Numbered from the stretch's first letter, positions 45,043 through 54,226 are shown. The stretch: 64,000 bases of DNA from JAICXG01 sp036825615 (GCA_036825615.1 DAISXY010000002.1:62001-126000); one strand, 5' to 3'. Numbers and translations are program-made. Notes: generated by a model from the letters alone, not told the origin.

Positions 45043-46242
45043 TTAGGAATCGACCGGCTCCGGGTGCAGCTCCGGCTTCGGCGCGAGCTGATTATTGATC
45101 GTCACGGCCATGCCATTGCGCAATTTAAAAACTCCGGTCGCGACCACCTGGTCGCCTGCTTTCAAACCCTTCGTGACAGCGACGAAATCGCCCCGCGATT
45201 CGCCGATGCGAATAAACTGCTGCCGCAGAGCGAGCTCATCCTTGCCGGTTTTTTCGTCCTTCTTCTTCTCGATCACGTAAACCGAATCGCCAAACGGCGC
45301 ATAGGAAACGGCGCTCCCGGGAACGATCAGTGTTTTCTCTTTCTCCGGCAGGATCACGTCCACCTTCACGAACATGCCGGGCCGCAGATCGTGCTTTGGA
45401 TTCTCCAGCGTCGCTTGAAGCGTGACGTTGCGCGTGACGACGTCGACCATCGAGTTGATCGCGGTCAGTTTGCCTTTGAATTCTTGGCCGGGAATGGCGT
45501 CGCTGTGCACCTGCACTTCAAAGCCCTCGGAGAGCTTGGGAAGATTCTGCTGCGGGAGCGCAAAATCGACATAGACGGGATTGAGCGCGGTCAGTGCAAC
45601 GACCAGCTGGCCGGCGTTGATCGTCTGGCCGACATTTACCTGCCGGATGCCAAGCTGACCATCAAAGGGCGCGTGCACTTCCTTCTTTGCGATCATCGAG
45701 CGCATGTTGTCGACGGTGCCGGCCTTTTGTTTGAACTTCGATTCCGCCGAATCGAGTTCCGACTGCGAAATCACCTTGCGTTGCGCGAGATCGCGCGCCC
45801 GATCGAGGTCCGCTTTCGCCAGCGCCAGGTCAGCTTCCGCTGTCTTCAACTGCGCCGTCTCGGAAGAGGTATCGAGCCGCATCAGGACCTCGCCTTTCTT
45901 CGCCGTGCCGCCGTTCTGGAAAAGAATCTCACTCACCGTCCCGCCCAGTTCAGCTGAAACCATCGCTCCCTGGACTGGTGAGACTGATCCGATCGCGGAG
46001 AGAATCGGCGCCCAATCCACCGCCTTCACCGTCGCACTCGCCACCGTCGTGGGAGGCATGGTCATCGGTGAAGACATCATTTTCCCGATCTGAAGCGCTT
46101 TGATTCCACCGAGGACAACGAGGAGCGCCAGGATCGCGAAGATCGATCCACCAACGCGACGCTTTTTTCTGAAGAGGACGAACGCGAGCACAAGGAAGAG
46201 AATGAGCACGGCGCCGAGGACGAGGATGATAATGTTGAACAT
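45043..46242 (-). CDS. RND periplasmic adaptor (membrane fusion protein)
   Basis: 399 aa. N-terminal helix (IIILVLGAVLILFLVLAFVLF) and a second hydrophobic stretch, then VQGAMVSAELGGTVSEILFQNGGTAKKGEVL (lipoyl half), a short coiled coil, APFDGQLGIRQVNVGQTI, and the beta-barrel domain VYVDFALPQQNLPKL. It bridges the pump to an outer-membrane channel. Sits 18 bases upstream of the permease gene. Confidence 0.92.
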   Translation of the reverse strand: MFNIIILVLGAVLILFLVLAFVLFRKKRRVGGSIFAILALLVVLGGIKALQIGKMMSSPMTMPPTTVASATVKAVDWAPILSAIGSVSPVQGAMVSAELGGTVSEILFQNGGTAKKGEVLMRLDTSSETAQLKTAEADLALAKADLDRARDLAQRKVISQSELDSAESKFKQKAGTVDNMRSMIAKKEVHAPFDGQLGIRQVNVGQTINAGQLVVALTALNPVYVDFALPQQNLPKLSEGFEVQVHSDAIPGQEFKGKLTAINSMVDVVTRNVTLQATLENPKHDLRPGMFVKVDVILPEKEKTLIVPGSAVSYAPFGDSVYVIEKKKDEKTGKDELALRQQFIRIGESRGDFVAVTKGLKAGDQVVATGVFKLRNGMAVTINNQLAPKPELHPEPVDS

Positions 46243-46263
46243 GGAAAAGCTTTTGATTCTTGC

Positions 46264-46887
46264 TTAGGCGTGGACGACGCCGTTGGTGCTGAAGAGCAGC
46301 CGCCAGAGGGTGCGAGCAATATCAAGTTGACGTTTACGTTGCTTCGCCGCGGACATTCCCGTTGCCTGCACCGCGCTCCGCATCATGGTGCCATCATTAA
46401 TCGCGAAAATCATTTCCGCGATCTCTTGCGGCGCAAAACCGTTTGCCCGCTTCGAGTCGGGTGAGCGGGCGATGAGATCGGTCAGCCCCTTGGACTTGGT
46501 GCGAATCACGTCGCGCACCAGCCGCGCGACCTGGGGATTGCGGCCAGCCTCGGCGAAAAGATCAATCACGAAGGCGGAGATGGTTTGTGTCGCATCTTCC
46601 GCGCAGTGGCCGGTGAAGAGAATCTCGAGCGACTCGAGCAGGGTGGGCGCCTGGCGCGCCTTTTCGAGGAGCTGCGCGATCTCCTTTTTGTGTTCGGCGG
46701 CGATCGCGGAGATGACTTCGTCCTTGTTTTTGAAATAGCGATAGATCAGGCCCACGCTGATCCCGGCTTCGGCGCTGATGTCGTGCATGCTCGTCTGGTG
46801 AAACCCGTTCTGGGCAAAGCAGACGATGGCCGCCTCCAGAATCTGGCGGCGGCGATCATCGGCAGCTTCGGTGCGTTTCGTCGGCAT
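46264..46887 (-). CDS. TetR-family repressor of the RND operon
   Basis: 207 aa. HTH: ILEAAIVCFAQNGFHQTSMHDISAEAGISVGLIYRYFKNKDEVI-type region at residues 16-60, with the C-terminal domain of AcrR-like regulators. First gene of the operon; its ATG lies 9 bases from a perfect 28-bp palindrome, so it very likely represses its own transcript and therefore the pump. Confidence 0.93.
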   Translation of the reverse strand: MPTKRTEAADDRRRQILEAAIVCFAQNGFHQTSMHDISAEAGISVGLIYRYFKNKDEVISAIAAEHKKEIAQLLEKARQAPTLLESLEILFTGHCAEDATQTISAFVIDLFAEAGRNPQVARLVRDVIRTKSKGLTDLIARSPDSKRANGFAPQEIAEMIFAINDGTMMRSAVQATGMSAAKQRKRQLDIARTLWRLLFSTNGVVHA

Positions 46888-46895
46888 GGAACGGG

Positions 46896-46923
46896 GACAA
46901 TGAATGAACGTTCATTCATTGTC
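46896..46923. promoter_or_regulatory. perfect 28-bp palindromic operator
   Basis: GACAATGAATGAAC followed directly by its exact complement. The core TGAATGAACGTTCATTCA has the form of TetR-family operators. It covers the only sensible promoter position for the TetR-MFP-RND operon, just upstream of the start at 46887. Confidence 0.88.
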
Positions 46924-46939
46924 AAATCGGGTCGAAACT

Positions 46940-47030
46940 CTTCCTCTACCGCTTCCTCTTCCTCTGTGCTCTCGCAGGCTGAAAGTTGGAGCGGAGAAAG
47001 CAGAGGAAGAGGTAGAGGTAGAGGAAGAGG
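46940..47030. repeat. large imperfect polypurine/polypyrimidine hairpin
   Basis: Left arm (46940-46966) ends CCTCTTCCTCTG and the right arm (47001-47030) begins CAGAGGAAGAGG, an exact 12-bp inner stem; the outer parts pair with gaps. Loop of 34 bases. It lies between the tRNA-Met and the RND operon promoter and belongs loosely to the CTCCTGCTC-type repeats. Confidence 0.7.
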
Positions 47031-47042
47031 AAGCATTGGTAG

Positions 47043-47114
47043 TGCCAGGGGGGAGAGTTGAACTCCCGACCAAGGGCTTATGAGTCCCCTGCTCTACCAC
47101 TGAGCTACCCTGGC
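47043..47114 (-). tRNA. tRNA-Met (anticodon CAT)
   Basis: On the minus strand: acceptor GCCAGGG pairs with CCCTGGC, D-arm GCTCAGTGGTAGAGC, anticodon loop CTCATAA, T-arm GGGAGTTCAACTCTCC (TTCAA loop), discriminator A. CCA is not encoded. The anticodon CAT could be elongator Met or lysidine-modified Ile; the initiator's usual features are absent. The anticodon stem has a weak pair next to the loop. Confidence 0.93.
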
Positions 47115-47180
47115 GCGACGGGCCGATAAAGTGGAATCACGCGCCAGATGTGTCAACGCGCGCAATCCCAACCACCAGCC

Positions 47181-47344
47181 GTCATCCCGAGCGGAGCGCA
47201 GCGGAGTCGACGGATCCCGTGGCAGAGCCGAAACGGATGAACTCTTGCGCATCCGCGAGTTGGTTGCGCTGCCCTTGTTGGACGACTGGGCACATGGCAG
47301 ATCCGCGGGATCCCTCGACTTCGCTGCGCTCCGCTCGGGATGAC
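47181..47344. repeat. palindromic intergenic repeat (GGGATCCC subtype)
   Basis: Complete copy: GTCATCCCGAGCGGAGCG, GTCGACGGATCCCG, core of about 80 bases, GCGGGATCCCTCGACTTCG, CCGCTCGGGATGAC. It lies between the tRNA and the stop codon of the next gene. Confidence 0.85.
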
Positions 47345-47348
47345 GATA

Positions 47349-48134
47349 TCAGCGTCGCCGATCGGCGAGATAATTGCGCAATTCTTCTTCGCTCCCGCGC
47401 ATCGCGATCAGGAAACAAACGCCGTCGCGCTCCTCGACCGCGCCGGCCCAGCCTTCGCCATCGACATAGCGCCAGGTCGGCCGGCCCGGCTTTCCCTTTT
47501 CCGGCGGATCGGCTTTCGCTGCCGGATAAAGAAAGAATTGCACCCCGCGCTCCGCCAGCAGGACCTGGGCAACCCGCATCCCATCTTCGTCCTCAAACAC
47601 CCGTGCGCCCCGCACCCGCAGATCGGCGAACTGCATCGGCACATCAAAATGTTCGAGCTGGAACTTCATGAAAAAGAAATCGCCCAGATTGATCGCATCG
47701 GTATTGAGCGGCTCGAAGTCCGCACTGCGCGCAGCGCTCGCCGCGACCAGCATCTTTTTCGCGCTCTCCGACCCCGGGAATTCGTTCAGGTGCTCGACAA
47801 AAAAGAAAATCGCGACGCCCGCCATCACGACCACGGCAAGGAGAGTGGCGAGGATCGCCGGGTGACGCGCCGTCGCTTTCCAGCTCCGTTTCGCCCCGGT
47901 GAGGAGCGAGGCATTAACGAAATACTCCGCCGCCTCCGGTGGGATGGGAATTCGCCTCACGAGATCGGCGAGGGCGACGTCGAACTGGTGCTGGGTCGTG
48001 AGCGCGGCGGCCGCTTCCGGTATCGTCCGCGCCGTCTCCAGAGCCGAGCGCATCGCGCGATCGCTCGGCGGCGCATTCGTAATCGGAGCGAGCTCGACGA
48101 GCGCGCGTTTGCGGCGCGAGAGCCAGCGTTTCAT
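47349..48134 (-). CDS. single-helix membrane protein paired with a sigma-like gene
   Basis: 261 aa. One membrane helix near residue 100 (AILATLLAVVVMAGVAIFFFV), a cytoplasmic N-terminal part of about 90 residues, and a periplasmic C-terminal part that reads as an alpha/beta domain (VEERDGVCFLIAMRGSEEELRNYL). Its start overlaps the upstream gene stop (ATGA). The arrangement suggests an anti-sigma-type partner, but I do not recognise the family. Confidence 0.65.
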   Translation of the reverse strand: MKRWLSRRKRALVELAPITNAPPSDRAMRSALETARTIPEAAAALTTQHQFDVALADLVRRIPIPPEAAEYFVNASLLTGAKRSWKATARHPAILATLLAVVVMAGVAIFFFVEHLNEFPGSESAKKMLVAASAARSADFEPLNTDAINLGDFFFMKFQLEHFDVPMQFADLRVRGARVFEDEDGMRVAQVLLAERGVQFFLYPAAKADPPEKGKPGRPTWRYVDGEGWAGAVEERDGVCFLIAMRGSEEELRNYLADRRR

Positions 48135-48619
48135 CGCGGCTCCGTCATGCTGTTGAGCCAGGCCTGGAACTGGGCCCGGCCGCGCGAGATCAGGCTCGCC
48201 AGTTCATTCATCTTGATGTCGAGCAGATTCTGCATCTCGCGATGGTTAAATTCGTTCAGGTAAAAAAACGCGAGCGCGCTCCGCTGCGGCTCCGGCGCGG
48301 TCGAAATCCAGGCCGCCAATTGCTCGGGCACGAGCTGCGCCACCCGCCGCACCGCATCAGGCGCGACCGCTTCCTCCGGGATCTGGGTTGATTCCGGTTG
48401 CAGATCGCTTTTGGAAATTGCGAGACACTGGTGGCGCGCTTCGTGGAAGGCCCAGAGCCGGTCGGCCGGGAGCTGGCCGCGAGAGGCGAGGAGTGCGGCT
48501 TCGCGTAAGGTTTTTTGGAATGCTTCCAGCGCTCTCGCCGCTTCCCCGGTCATCAAAAAGCAGAACCGGTAGAGCTGCGGCAGAATGCGGGAGATTTCCT
48601 GGGCTTGTTGCTTTTCCAA
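48131..48619 (-). CDS. degenerate ECF sigma-like protein
   Basis: 162 aa from a TTG (48619); I see no ATG or GTG nearby. The C-terminal part resembles sigma region 4 (EPQRSALAFFYLNEFNHREMQNLLDIKMNELASLISRGRAQF) with an HTH-like shape; the N-terminal part keeps a region-2-like LYRFCFLMTGEAARALEAFQKTLREA without the usual conserved core. It is co-transcribed with a membrane partner, like the sigma/anti-sigma pair at 27-28 kb. Either a diverged ECF sigma or a related regulator. Confidence 0.6.
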   Translation of the reverse strand: MEKQQAQEISRILPQLYRFCFLMTGEAARALEAFQKTLREAALLASRGQLPADRLWAFHEARHQCLAISKSDLQPESTQIPEEAVAPDAVRRVAQLVPEQLAAWISTAPEPQRSALAFFYLNEFNHREMQNLLDIKMNELASLISRGRAQFQAWLNSMTEPR

Positions 48620-48689
48620 AGTCGCTCAGTTTGCAGGTCGCCTGCTTCGCGCGCAAGGCTTTCGCCCCATACTCATGCAGGAGCACGAG

Positions 48690-49931
48690 TTAGTTGAAGC
48701 GCGCCCTTTCCAGTCGTCGTGCCACTTCCTCCGCATTGGCGCGACTGTTGAAGGCGGAAATCCGAAAATAACCTTCGCCTTCCGCCCCGAAACCGCTTCC
48801 GGGCGTAATCACCACATGCAGCTCGCGCAGCATCCGGTCGAACATTTCCCAACTCGTTAGGCCGGCAGGCGTTCTCACCCACAGATAGGGCGCATTTTTC
48901 CCACCGTAGACCTGGAGCCCGGCGCGAGTTGCGGCCTCGCTCAGAATGCGCGCGTTGCCCATATAATGCGCGATCAGCGCCCCCACCTGCGCGCGACCTT
49001 CTGTGCTGTAGAGCGCCTCGGCTCCCCGTTGCACCGGATAGCTCACGCTGTTGGCCTTGGTACTCCAGCGCCGATGCCAGAGACGATGCAACGGCACCTG
49101 TCGCCCATCCCTGGTCTCAGCGAGGAGCCGCTTTGTCATGACTGTGAACCCGCAACGCACCCCGGTGAACCCGCCAGTCTTGGAAAAGCTCCGGAACTCG
49201 ACTGCGCATTCCGTCGCGCCCGGAATCTCGAAAATTGAATGCGGAATCCCCGGCTCACTGATGTAGCCCTCGTAAGCCGCGTCATAGAGCAGGATCGCCT
49301 TGTGCTCCTGCGCGTAGCCGACCCAGCGCTCCAGTTCCGCCCGGGTCGCGACCGCGCCGGTCGGATTGTTAGGGAAACAGAGATAAACAATGTCGGCGTG
49401 TTCGTTAGGCGGCTCCCCCACGAATCCGTTCTCCGCTCGACAGGGGAGATAAATCAGCCCTTCATACCGGCCCGATGAATCAGCTGGCCCGGTATGGCCC
49501 GCCATCACGTTGGTATCGACATAAACCGGATACACCGGGTCGGTGATCGCAACTCGATTCTGATCGCCGAGCACGTCGAGAATGAATCCGCAGTCGCTCT
49601 TCGATCCGTCGGAAATAAAAATTTCGTCGTCGGCGATCTCGATCCCGCGTTCGCGATAATCGCACTCCGCGATCTTTTCGCGCAAGAACGCGTAGCCCTG
49701 CTCGGGCCCGTAGCCGCGGAAAGTCTCCCGCACCGCCAGCTCATCAACCGCCGCTTTCATCGCCTGCACCGCCGCGGCCGGCAGCGGTTCGGTCACGTCG
49801 CCAATCCCGCAACGAATCACCTGTTTCGCCGCTGCCGGATTGGCGTCGCAGAATTCCTTCACTCGCCGGGCAATCTCGGGAAAAAGATAGCCAGCCTGGA
49901 GCTTGAGATAATTTTCGTTCAGATAAGCCAT
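48690..49931 (-). CDS. dapL: LL-diaminopimelate aminotransferase
   Basis: 413 aa, a fold-type I PLP enzyme that makes LL-diaminopimelate directly from tetrahydrodipicolinate, the short lysine/peptidoglycan route known in plants, Chlamydiae and Verrucomicrobia. N-terminal YLKLQAGYLFPEIARRV, IRCGIGDVTEPLP, GYGPEQGYAFLREKIA, CFPNNPTGAVA, YDAAYEGYI, and SFSKTGGFTGVRCG with the PLP lysine. This separates it from ordinary aspartate aminotransferases. Confidence 0.95.
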   Translation of the reverse strand: MAYLNENYLKLQAGYLFPEIARRVKEFCDANPAAAKQVIRCGIGDVTEPLPAAAVQAMKAAVDELAVRETFRGYGPEQGYAFLREKIAECDYRERGIEIADDEIFISDGSKSDCGFILDVLGDQNRVAITDPVYPVYVDTNVMAGHTGPADSSGRYEGLIYLPCRAENGFVGEPPNEHADIVYLCFPNNPTGAVATRAELERWVGYAQEHKAILLYDAAYEGYISEPGIPHSIFEIPGATECAVEFRSFSKTGGFTGVRCGFTVMTKRLLAETRDGRQVPLHRLWHRRWSTKANSVSYPVQRGAEALYSTEGRAQVGALIAHYMGNARILSEAATRAGLQVYGGKNAPYLWVRTPAGLTSWEMFDRMLRELHVVITPGSGFGAEGEGYFRISAFNSRANAEEVARRLERARFN

Positions 49932-50052
49932 CGCGCGCCGTCCCGTGAGAGCGCGTGGTTATGCAACAAGCCGCCGGCGCGCTGTCAACGAAATCCTCAG
50001 CCACGCGTTTCGCCGGGTCCGGCTGACAAAGACGGCAGGCGGTCGCGCCCGC

Positions 50053-50454
50053 TCAGGTTTCGACCGCTACTCCGGCATTCGCCAGCAGCCAATCGAGCGC
50101 CTCAGTCCGGCTGTCGACAATGTGGGTATTCCACCCCAGCGTGGCCACGAGGTTTTGCCAGTGCTTCGCGATCGCTCGCATCTTCTCGTCAGGCACAACA
50201 ATCACGATCGTGGCGTTTGGGCGCGCGGCCGCGATCAGCCGGTCTTCTTCCACGATCTCCTGCAGCTCTTCCGGGGTGATCTGCAAATCGTTGGCGCCCG
50301 AGAAATCAACCAGCTTGTAATGAAAATTTTCGGTCGTCTGAACGAGCGCGGTGACGACGCGACAAGCTTCGAGAATTTCCTGGCCGGTCACGATGCCGCT
50401 CCCGACATGGATGATCCCCATGTAGTCCTCGGTCAACTTTGTGTCGAATGACAT
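50053..50454 (-). CDS. small STAS/SpoIIAA-like hypothetical protein
   Basis: 133 aa. Alternating strands and helices (YMGIIHVGSGIVTGQEILEA, HYKLVDFSGAND, ATIVIVVPDEKMRAIAKHWQNL) fit the SpoIIAA/STAS-like fold. No phosphorylatable motif is certain. Function unknown; it lies between dapL and the phosphorylase gene on the same strand. Confidence 0.65.
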   Translation of the reverse strand: MSFDTKLTEDYMGIIHVGSGIVTGQEILEACRVVTALVQTTENFHYKLVDFSGANDLQITPEELQEIVEEDRLIAAARPNATIVIVVPDEKMRAIAKHWQNLVATLGWNTHIVDSRTEALDWLLANAGVAVET

Positions 50455-50573
50455 TGCCGGTTACTACCGAAGCTGGACGCAACCTACTGCAACCCAGGAC
50501 AAAACCAACCTGAAATCAGCCGACTAACGAATTCCATCAGATTTGTGCTAACGACGTCATGGATCGTTAGGCA

Positions 50574-51809
50574 TTAGTTCTCGAGCGCGATCGCCTTTTC
50601 AATCAGCGGCAGAACTGCGTCAACAGCGTCTTCGCTGCGCGCATGGATCCAGAGCAGCGGCTCCTCCGGCTCGACCTTCTCGCCCACTTTCTTAACCTGC
50701 GAAAAGCCCACCGCGAAATCGATCGCATCATCGGTGCGCGCCCGCCCCGCGCCGAGCAAAAGCGCGGCCCGGCCGAGCGTGCCGGCAGACATGTTTCGGA
50801 TAACTCCGCTCTCCCGCGCGCGCACCGGACGGATCACCGGTGCGGCGTGGACGCGACTCATTCTTTCCAGCGCGCTCGCCTCGCCCTCCTGCGCTTCGAC
50901 CAGCGCAACGAATTTTTTCCATGCCGTGCCGTCATTCAGCCACCGTTCCAACTGCGGGCGCGGCGGCGTCGCAACGCGCGCGGCAAGATCCAGCGTCAGT
51001 TCCACGAGATCCGCCGGACCGCGGCCGTGCAAGGTCTCGACCGCTTCCGCAACTTCGAGCGCGTTGCCGACCGCCCGGCCTAACGGCTCGTCCATCGCGC
51101 TCAGGCGGTGCGAAGTTCTTACTCCCATTCGCTCGCCGAGCGCCGTCATCGCCGCCGCGATCTGCGCCGCTTCCGCGCGCGTTTTCATGAAGGCGCCGCT
51201 CCCGAATTTCACGTCGAGCACGAGCCGGTCGAGATTCTCTGCTAGCTTCTTGCTCATGATGCTGGCGACGATGAGCGGCTGCGACGGCACCGTCCCGGTC
51301 ACATCGCGGAGCGCATAGAGTTTTTTATCCGCCGGGCAAATATCAGCTGTCTGCCCGATCATGAAGACGCCAATTTTTTCGAGCTGCCGCAGCGCGCGCG
51401 CTTCATCGAGGTTGACGTTGAAACCGGGAATGCTCTCGAGCTTGTCGAGCGTGCCGCCGGTGATCCCAAGGCCGCGTCCCGAAACCATCGGCACCCAAAC
51501 CTCATCGCAGGCGAGCAGCGGCGCGAGCACGAGCGAGACCTTGTCGCCAATCCCGCCGGTGGAATGCTTGTCCACCTTCGGCGGCGATCCCGCAGGGTAG
51601 GTGAGGACGCGGCCGCTCTGCATCATCGCGGCGGTGAGCTGCTCGGTTTCGTTAGGCGACATCCCGCGAAAAAACACCGCCATGGCAAACGCGCTCATCT
51701 GGTAGTCCGGGATTTCGCCCCGGGTGAAGCCCTCGATCAGCGCCCCGATTTCGTCGGGCGAAAGCTCCCCGCCATCGCGTTTCCGCTCAATCAACGCCGG
51801 GACGTGCAT
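50574..51809 (-). CDS. pyrimidine-nucleoside (thymidine) phosphorylase
   Basis: 411 aa from the ATG at 51809. Cleaves thymidine, uridine or deoxyuridine with phosphate. KHSTGGIGDKVSLVLAP and SGRGLGITGGTLDKLESIPG are the family signature (phosphate and base binding), DVKFGSGAFMK follows, and the C-terminal domain begins about residue 330. The sequence alone does not separate DeoA from Pdp. A TCGTTAGGC motif abuts the stop. Confidence 0.93.
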   Translation of the reverse strand: MHVPALIERKRDGGELSPDEIGALIEGFTRGEIPDYQMSAFAMAVFFRGMSPNETEQLTAAMMQSGRVLTYPAGSPPKVDKHSTGGIGDKVSLVLAPLLACDEVWVPMVSGRGLGITGGTLDKLESIPGFNVNLDEARALRQLEKIGVFMIGQTADICPADKKLYALRDVTGTVPSQPLIVASIMSKKLAENLDRLVLDVKFGSGAFMKTRAEAAQIAAAMTALGERMGVRTSHRLSAMDEPLGRAVGNALEVAEAVETLHGRGPADLVELTLDLAARVATPPRPQLERWLNDGTAWKKFVALVEAQEGEASALERMSRVHAAPVIRPVRARESGVIRNMSAGTLGRAALLLGAGRARTDDAIDFAVGFSQVKKVGEKVEPEEPLLWIHARSEDAVDAVLPLIEKAIALEN

Positions 51810-52489
51810 TTTTTCTTTTACATCGACCTGATCTCGCTCCCGCAAGAGAAGGAGCTCAAAACCTCAGAGAACGCCTCGCATACCGGCCAGCCCTCGCGCA
51901 ATGCAAAGTATTTCGCAAGGGTCGTCGCTACACCGGCAAGAGTTCGGCGTGTTCCCAGGTCGGCTCGCGTCCGCTGATGCCGGACAAAAAGCGGCACCTA
52001 GCGGCACCTCTTTCCGCGTGTGATCGGCCCCGCGAAAAGTCGGGTCGTTCCTATGATCGGCAGGGATGATCACGAGGTCGGCAGGCAAGATGCGCGGCAG
52101 AGAATCGGTCAGTCCCCGTCGAATTCCTCAACGGCTTCACACAACCGCGCACATTGCGCGATGGTCGTAGAGCGGGTCGAAGTGGACCAGGTTGGCGAAG
52201 CCAGGCGCCGCTCGTCTTCCACCATTGGCTAATTTTCGCCACTCCTCGGCGTTGCTGCTGGTCAAGAACGAAGCCGTGATGCCTTCTTGCCCGACGCTCG
52301 CAAGCATCAGGAGCAGGGCGCGCATGAATAGAAGTGGAGGAGGAGTTTTCTGTGGCCGCCGTCCGCCGGTGGTTAGGCCGGAGCGCGGATGGGACGTAAC
52401 ATTTCAGATTGCAACTCCCGGCGTGCCGCTACAAGACGAGATCGAGCACGTTTCACCGGCATCGCTTCTTATTTGAATCTGCGAAACGC
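51810..52489. other. 680-base stretch without a recognisable gene
   Basis: No frame here is convincing. The longest minus-strand candidate (52137-52325, MRALLLMLASVGQEG...) has no Shine-Dalgarno and no family I know. Only eroded, low-information sequence is visible, and no full palindromic repeat. It could hold gene remnants or a long regulatory region of the kelch gene neighbourhood. Confidence 0.4.
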
Positions 52490-54226
52490 CTAATGTTCGA
52501 CGAGATCGAGCTCACTGGTCGAATGCGGAACGCCATTCGTCGTGAAAACGAAGTGAACGGTCGTTCCCGGGCTGGGAGCGGCCGTGCCAATGAGGCTCTT
52601 CGCGTCGAATCCGATCGCGATGAAGTAAGTGCCCGCCGCTGGCGCGTTGAACCTCACCGTCACGGTACCGCCGCTGTGCCTGCCCGTCGCTTCCAGGCTG
52701 ACACAGTCGGAGTCTAACACGTTGCTCCCATTCCCCCTGTCCGCCAGAAGGGTGTTGAAGTTGCCGCTCGTGATCGTCTGATCGATCGTGAAGGCATTGT
52801 CACCGGCGGCAGCCGTCACCTCCAGCCAGTATAGCAACCCGTTGGGGGCGACCCGGTCGATCAACCCGTTCTTAACACTGTATTCCACGCTGCCAAGGGT
52901 CTCAGCGGTGCCGGACGCGAACTGGCTGCAACTCGTCCCCCTCGGGGTAATTTGACTCACGGTTGCCGGATCAAAGAGTTCCGCGCTGCTCAAGGAACCA
53001 CTACCGTTATCCCCGCCCGCCACCAGCACCTCGCCTGAGGGCAGCAGCGTCGCCGTGTGAAACCAGCGGTCGGTGCCCATGCTCGCGGTGCTGCTCCAGC
53101 TTTCGCTCGCCAGATCGTACAGTTCCGCGCTGTTCAACCACTCACCATTGTATCCCCCCGCCACCAACGCCTCCCCTGAGGGCAGCAGCGTCGCCGTGTG
53201 ACCGCGGCGTGCGGTGCCGAGGCTGCCGGTGCTTCTCCAGCTCCCCGTGCCTGGATCATACAGCTCCGCGGTGCTTATAGTGACTGAGTGACCATCCCAT
53301 CCCCCGGCCACCAGCACCTTGCCTAGGGGCAGCAGCGTCGCCGTGTGGTAGTAGCGTGCGGTGCCGAGACTGCCCGTGCTACTCCAGCTTCCGGTCGCTG
53401 GATCATAGAGTTCCGCGCTACTCGAGACACCACTGTTACTGGTCCCCCCCGCCACCAGCACCTGCCCAGTGGGCAGCAGCGTCGCTGTGTGAACAGCGCG
53501 TGCGATGGCGAGGCTATCGGTCGTCGTCCAAGTTCCGCTTGCCGGATCGTACAGTTCCGCGCTTACGAGAAGACCGCCGCCGCTTCCGCCCGCGACGAGC
53601 ACCTTGCCGTTGGGCAGCAACGTCGCCGTGTGACCTTCGCGTGCGGTGGCGAGGCTGCCGGTGGCCGACCATGTCCCGCTTGCCGGATCGTAGAGTTCCG
53701 CGCTCGCGAGAGGGAGGGCGAAGCGATCGTACCCGCCTGCGACGAGCACCTTGCCGTTCTGCAGCAAAGTGGCCGTGGGAAACCAGCGTGCGGTAGCGAG
53801 GCTGCTGGTGGCCGACCATGTCCCGCTTGCCGGATCGTAGAGTTCCGCGCTCGCGAGAGCGTCGAAGACGTTCAAACCGCCTGCGACGAGTACCCTCCCG
53901 TTAGACAGCAACGTCGCCGTGTGATAAGCGCGTGCGGTGGCCAGGCTGCCGGTGGTGATCCAGCTTGGATCGATCAGCAGTGGCGCCACGCGCACCTGGC
54001 GCGCACTGAATTCGGCGATTTCGCGGCCGCCGACGCGCTCGCGGCTGGTCGAAAATTCCATCGGCGCGGACTTCTGCACCTCTGCCGGTTTTGGAGCGGC
54101 GGCGAACTCGGCCACAGCAGCGTGAACGCTGACGAGCAGGATCGCACAGGCAAAACTCAAAGCGGCCGAGCGGGTGATCTGCAGGGCCGAAGCCCCCGGG
54201 TAATGGCTTCGCAATTGTGTGTTCAT
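52490..54226 (-). CDS. secreted kelch-repeat beta-propeller protein
   Basis: 577 aa from the ATG at 54226. Signal peptide (AALSFACAILLVSVHAAVA), then seven kelch blades of about 50 residues, each with S(L/M)xTxR...HTATLLxxGxxLVAGG and SAELYDPAxGxW, so a complete seven-blade propeller (residues about 95-440). The last ~135 residues form a beta domain (YSVKNGLIDRVAPNGLLYWLEVTA). Blades are very alike at the DNA level. Surface or periplasmic; binding partner unknown. Confidence 0.88.
   Translation of the reverse strand: MNTQLRSHYPGASALQITRSAALSFACAILLVSVHAAVAEFAAAPKPAEVQKSAPMEFSTSRERVGGREIAEFSARQVRVAPLLIDPSWITTGSLATARAYHTATLLSNGRVLVAGGLNVFDALASAELYDPASGTWSATSSLATARWFPTATLLQNGKVLVAGGYDRFALPLASAELYDPASGTWSATGSLATAREGHTATLLPNGKVLVAGGSGGGLLVSAELYDPASGTWTTTDSLAIARAVHTATLLPTGQVLVAGGTSNSGVSSSAELYDPATGSWSSTGSLGTARYYHTATLLPLGKVLVAGGWDGHSVTISTAELYDPGTGSWRSTGSLGTARRGHTATLLPSGEALVAGGYNGEWLNSAELYDLASESWSSTASMGTDRWFHTATLLPSGEVLVAGGDNGSGSLSSAELFDPATVSQITPRGTSCSQFASGTAETLGSVEYSVKNGLIDRVAPNGLLYWLEVTAAAGDNAFTIDQTITSGNFNTLLADRGNGSNVLDSDCVSLEATGRHSGGTVTVRFNAPAAGTYFIAIGFDAKSLIGTAAPSPGTTVHFVFTTNGVPHSTSELDLVEH

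Noticed and set aside
47043..47344. tRNA-Met as an integration site for an element
   Set aside because: No integrase and no repeated tRNA 3' end is present; the neighbour is only an intergenic palindrome.
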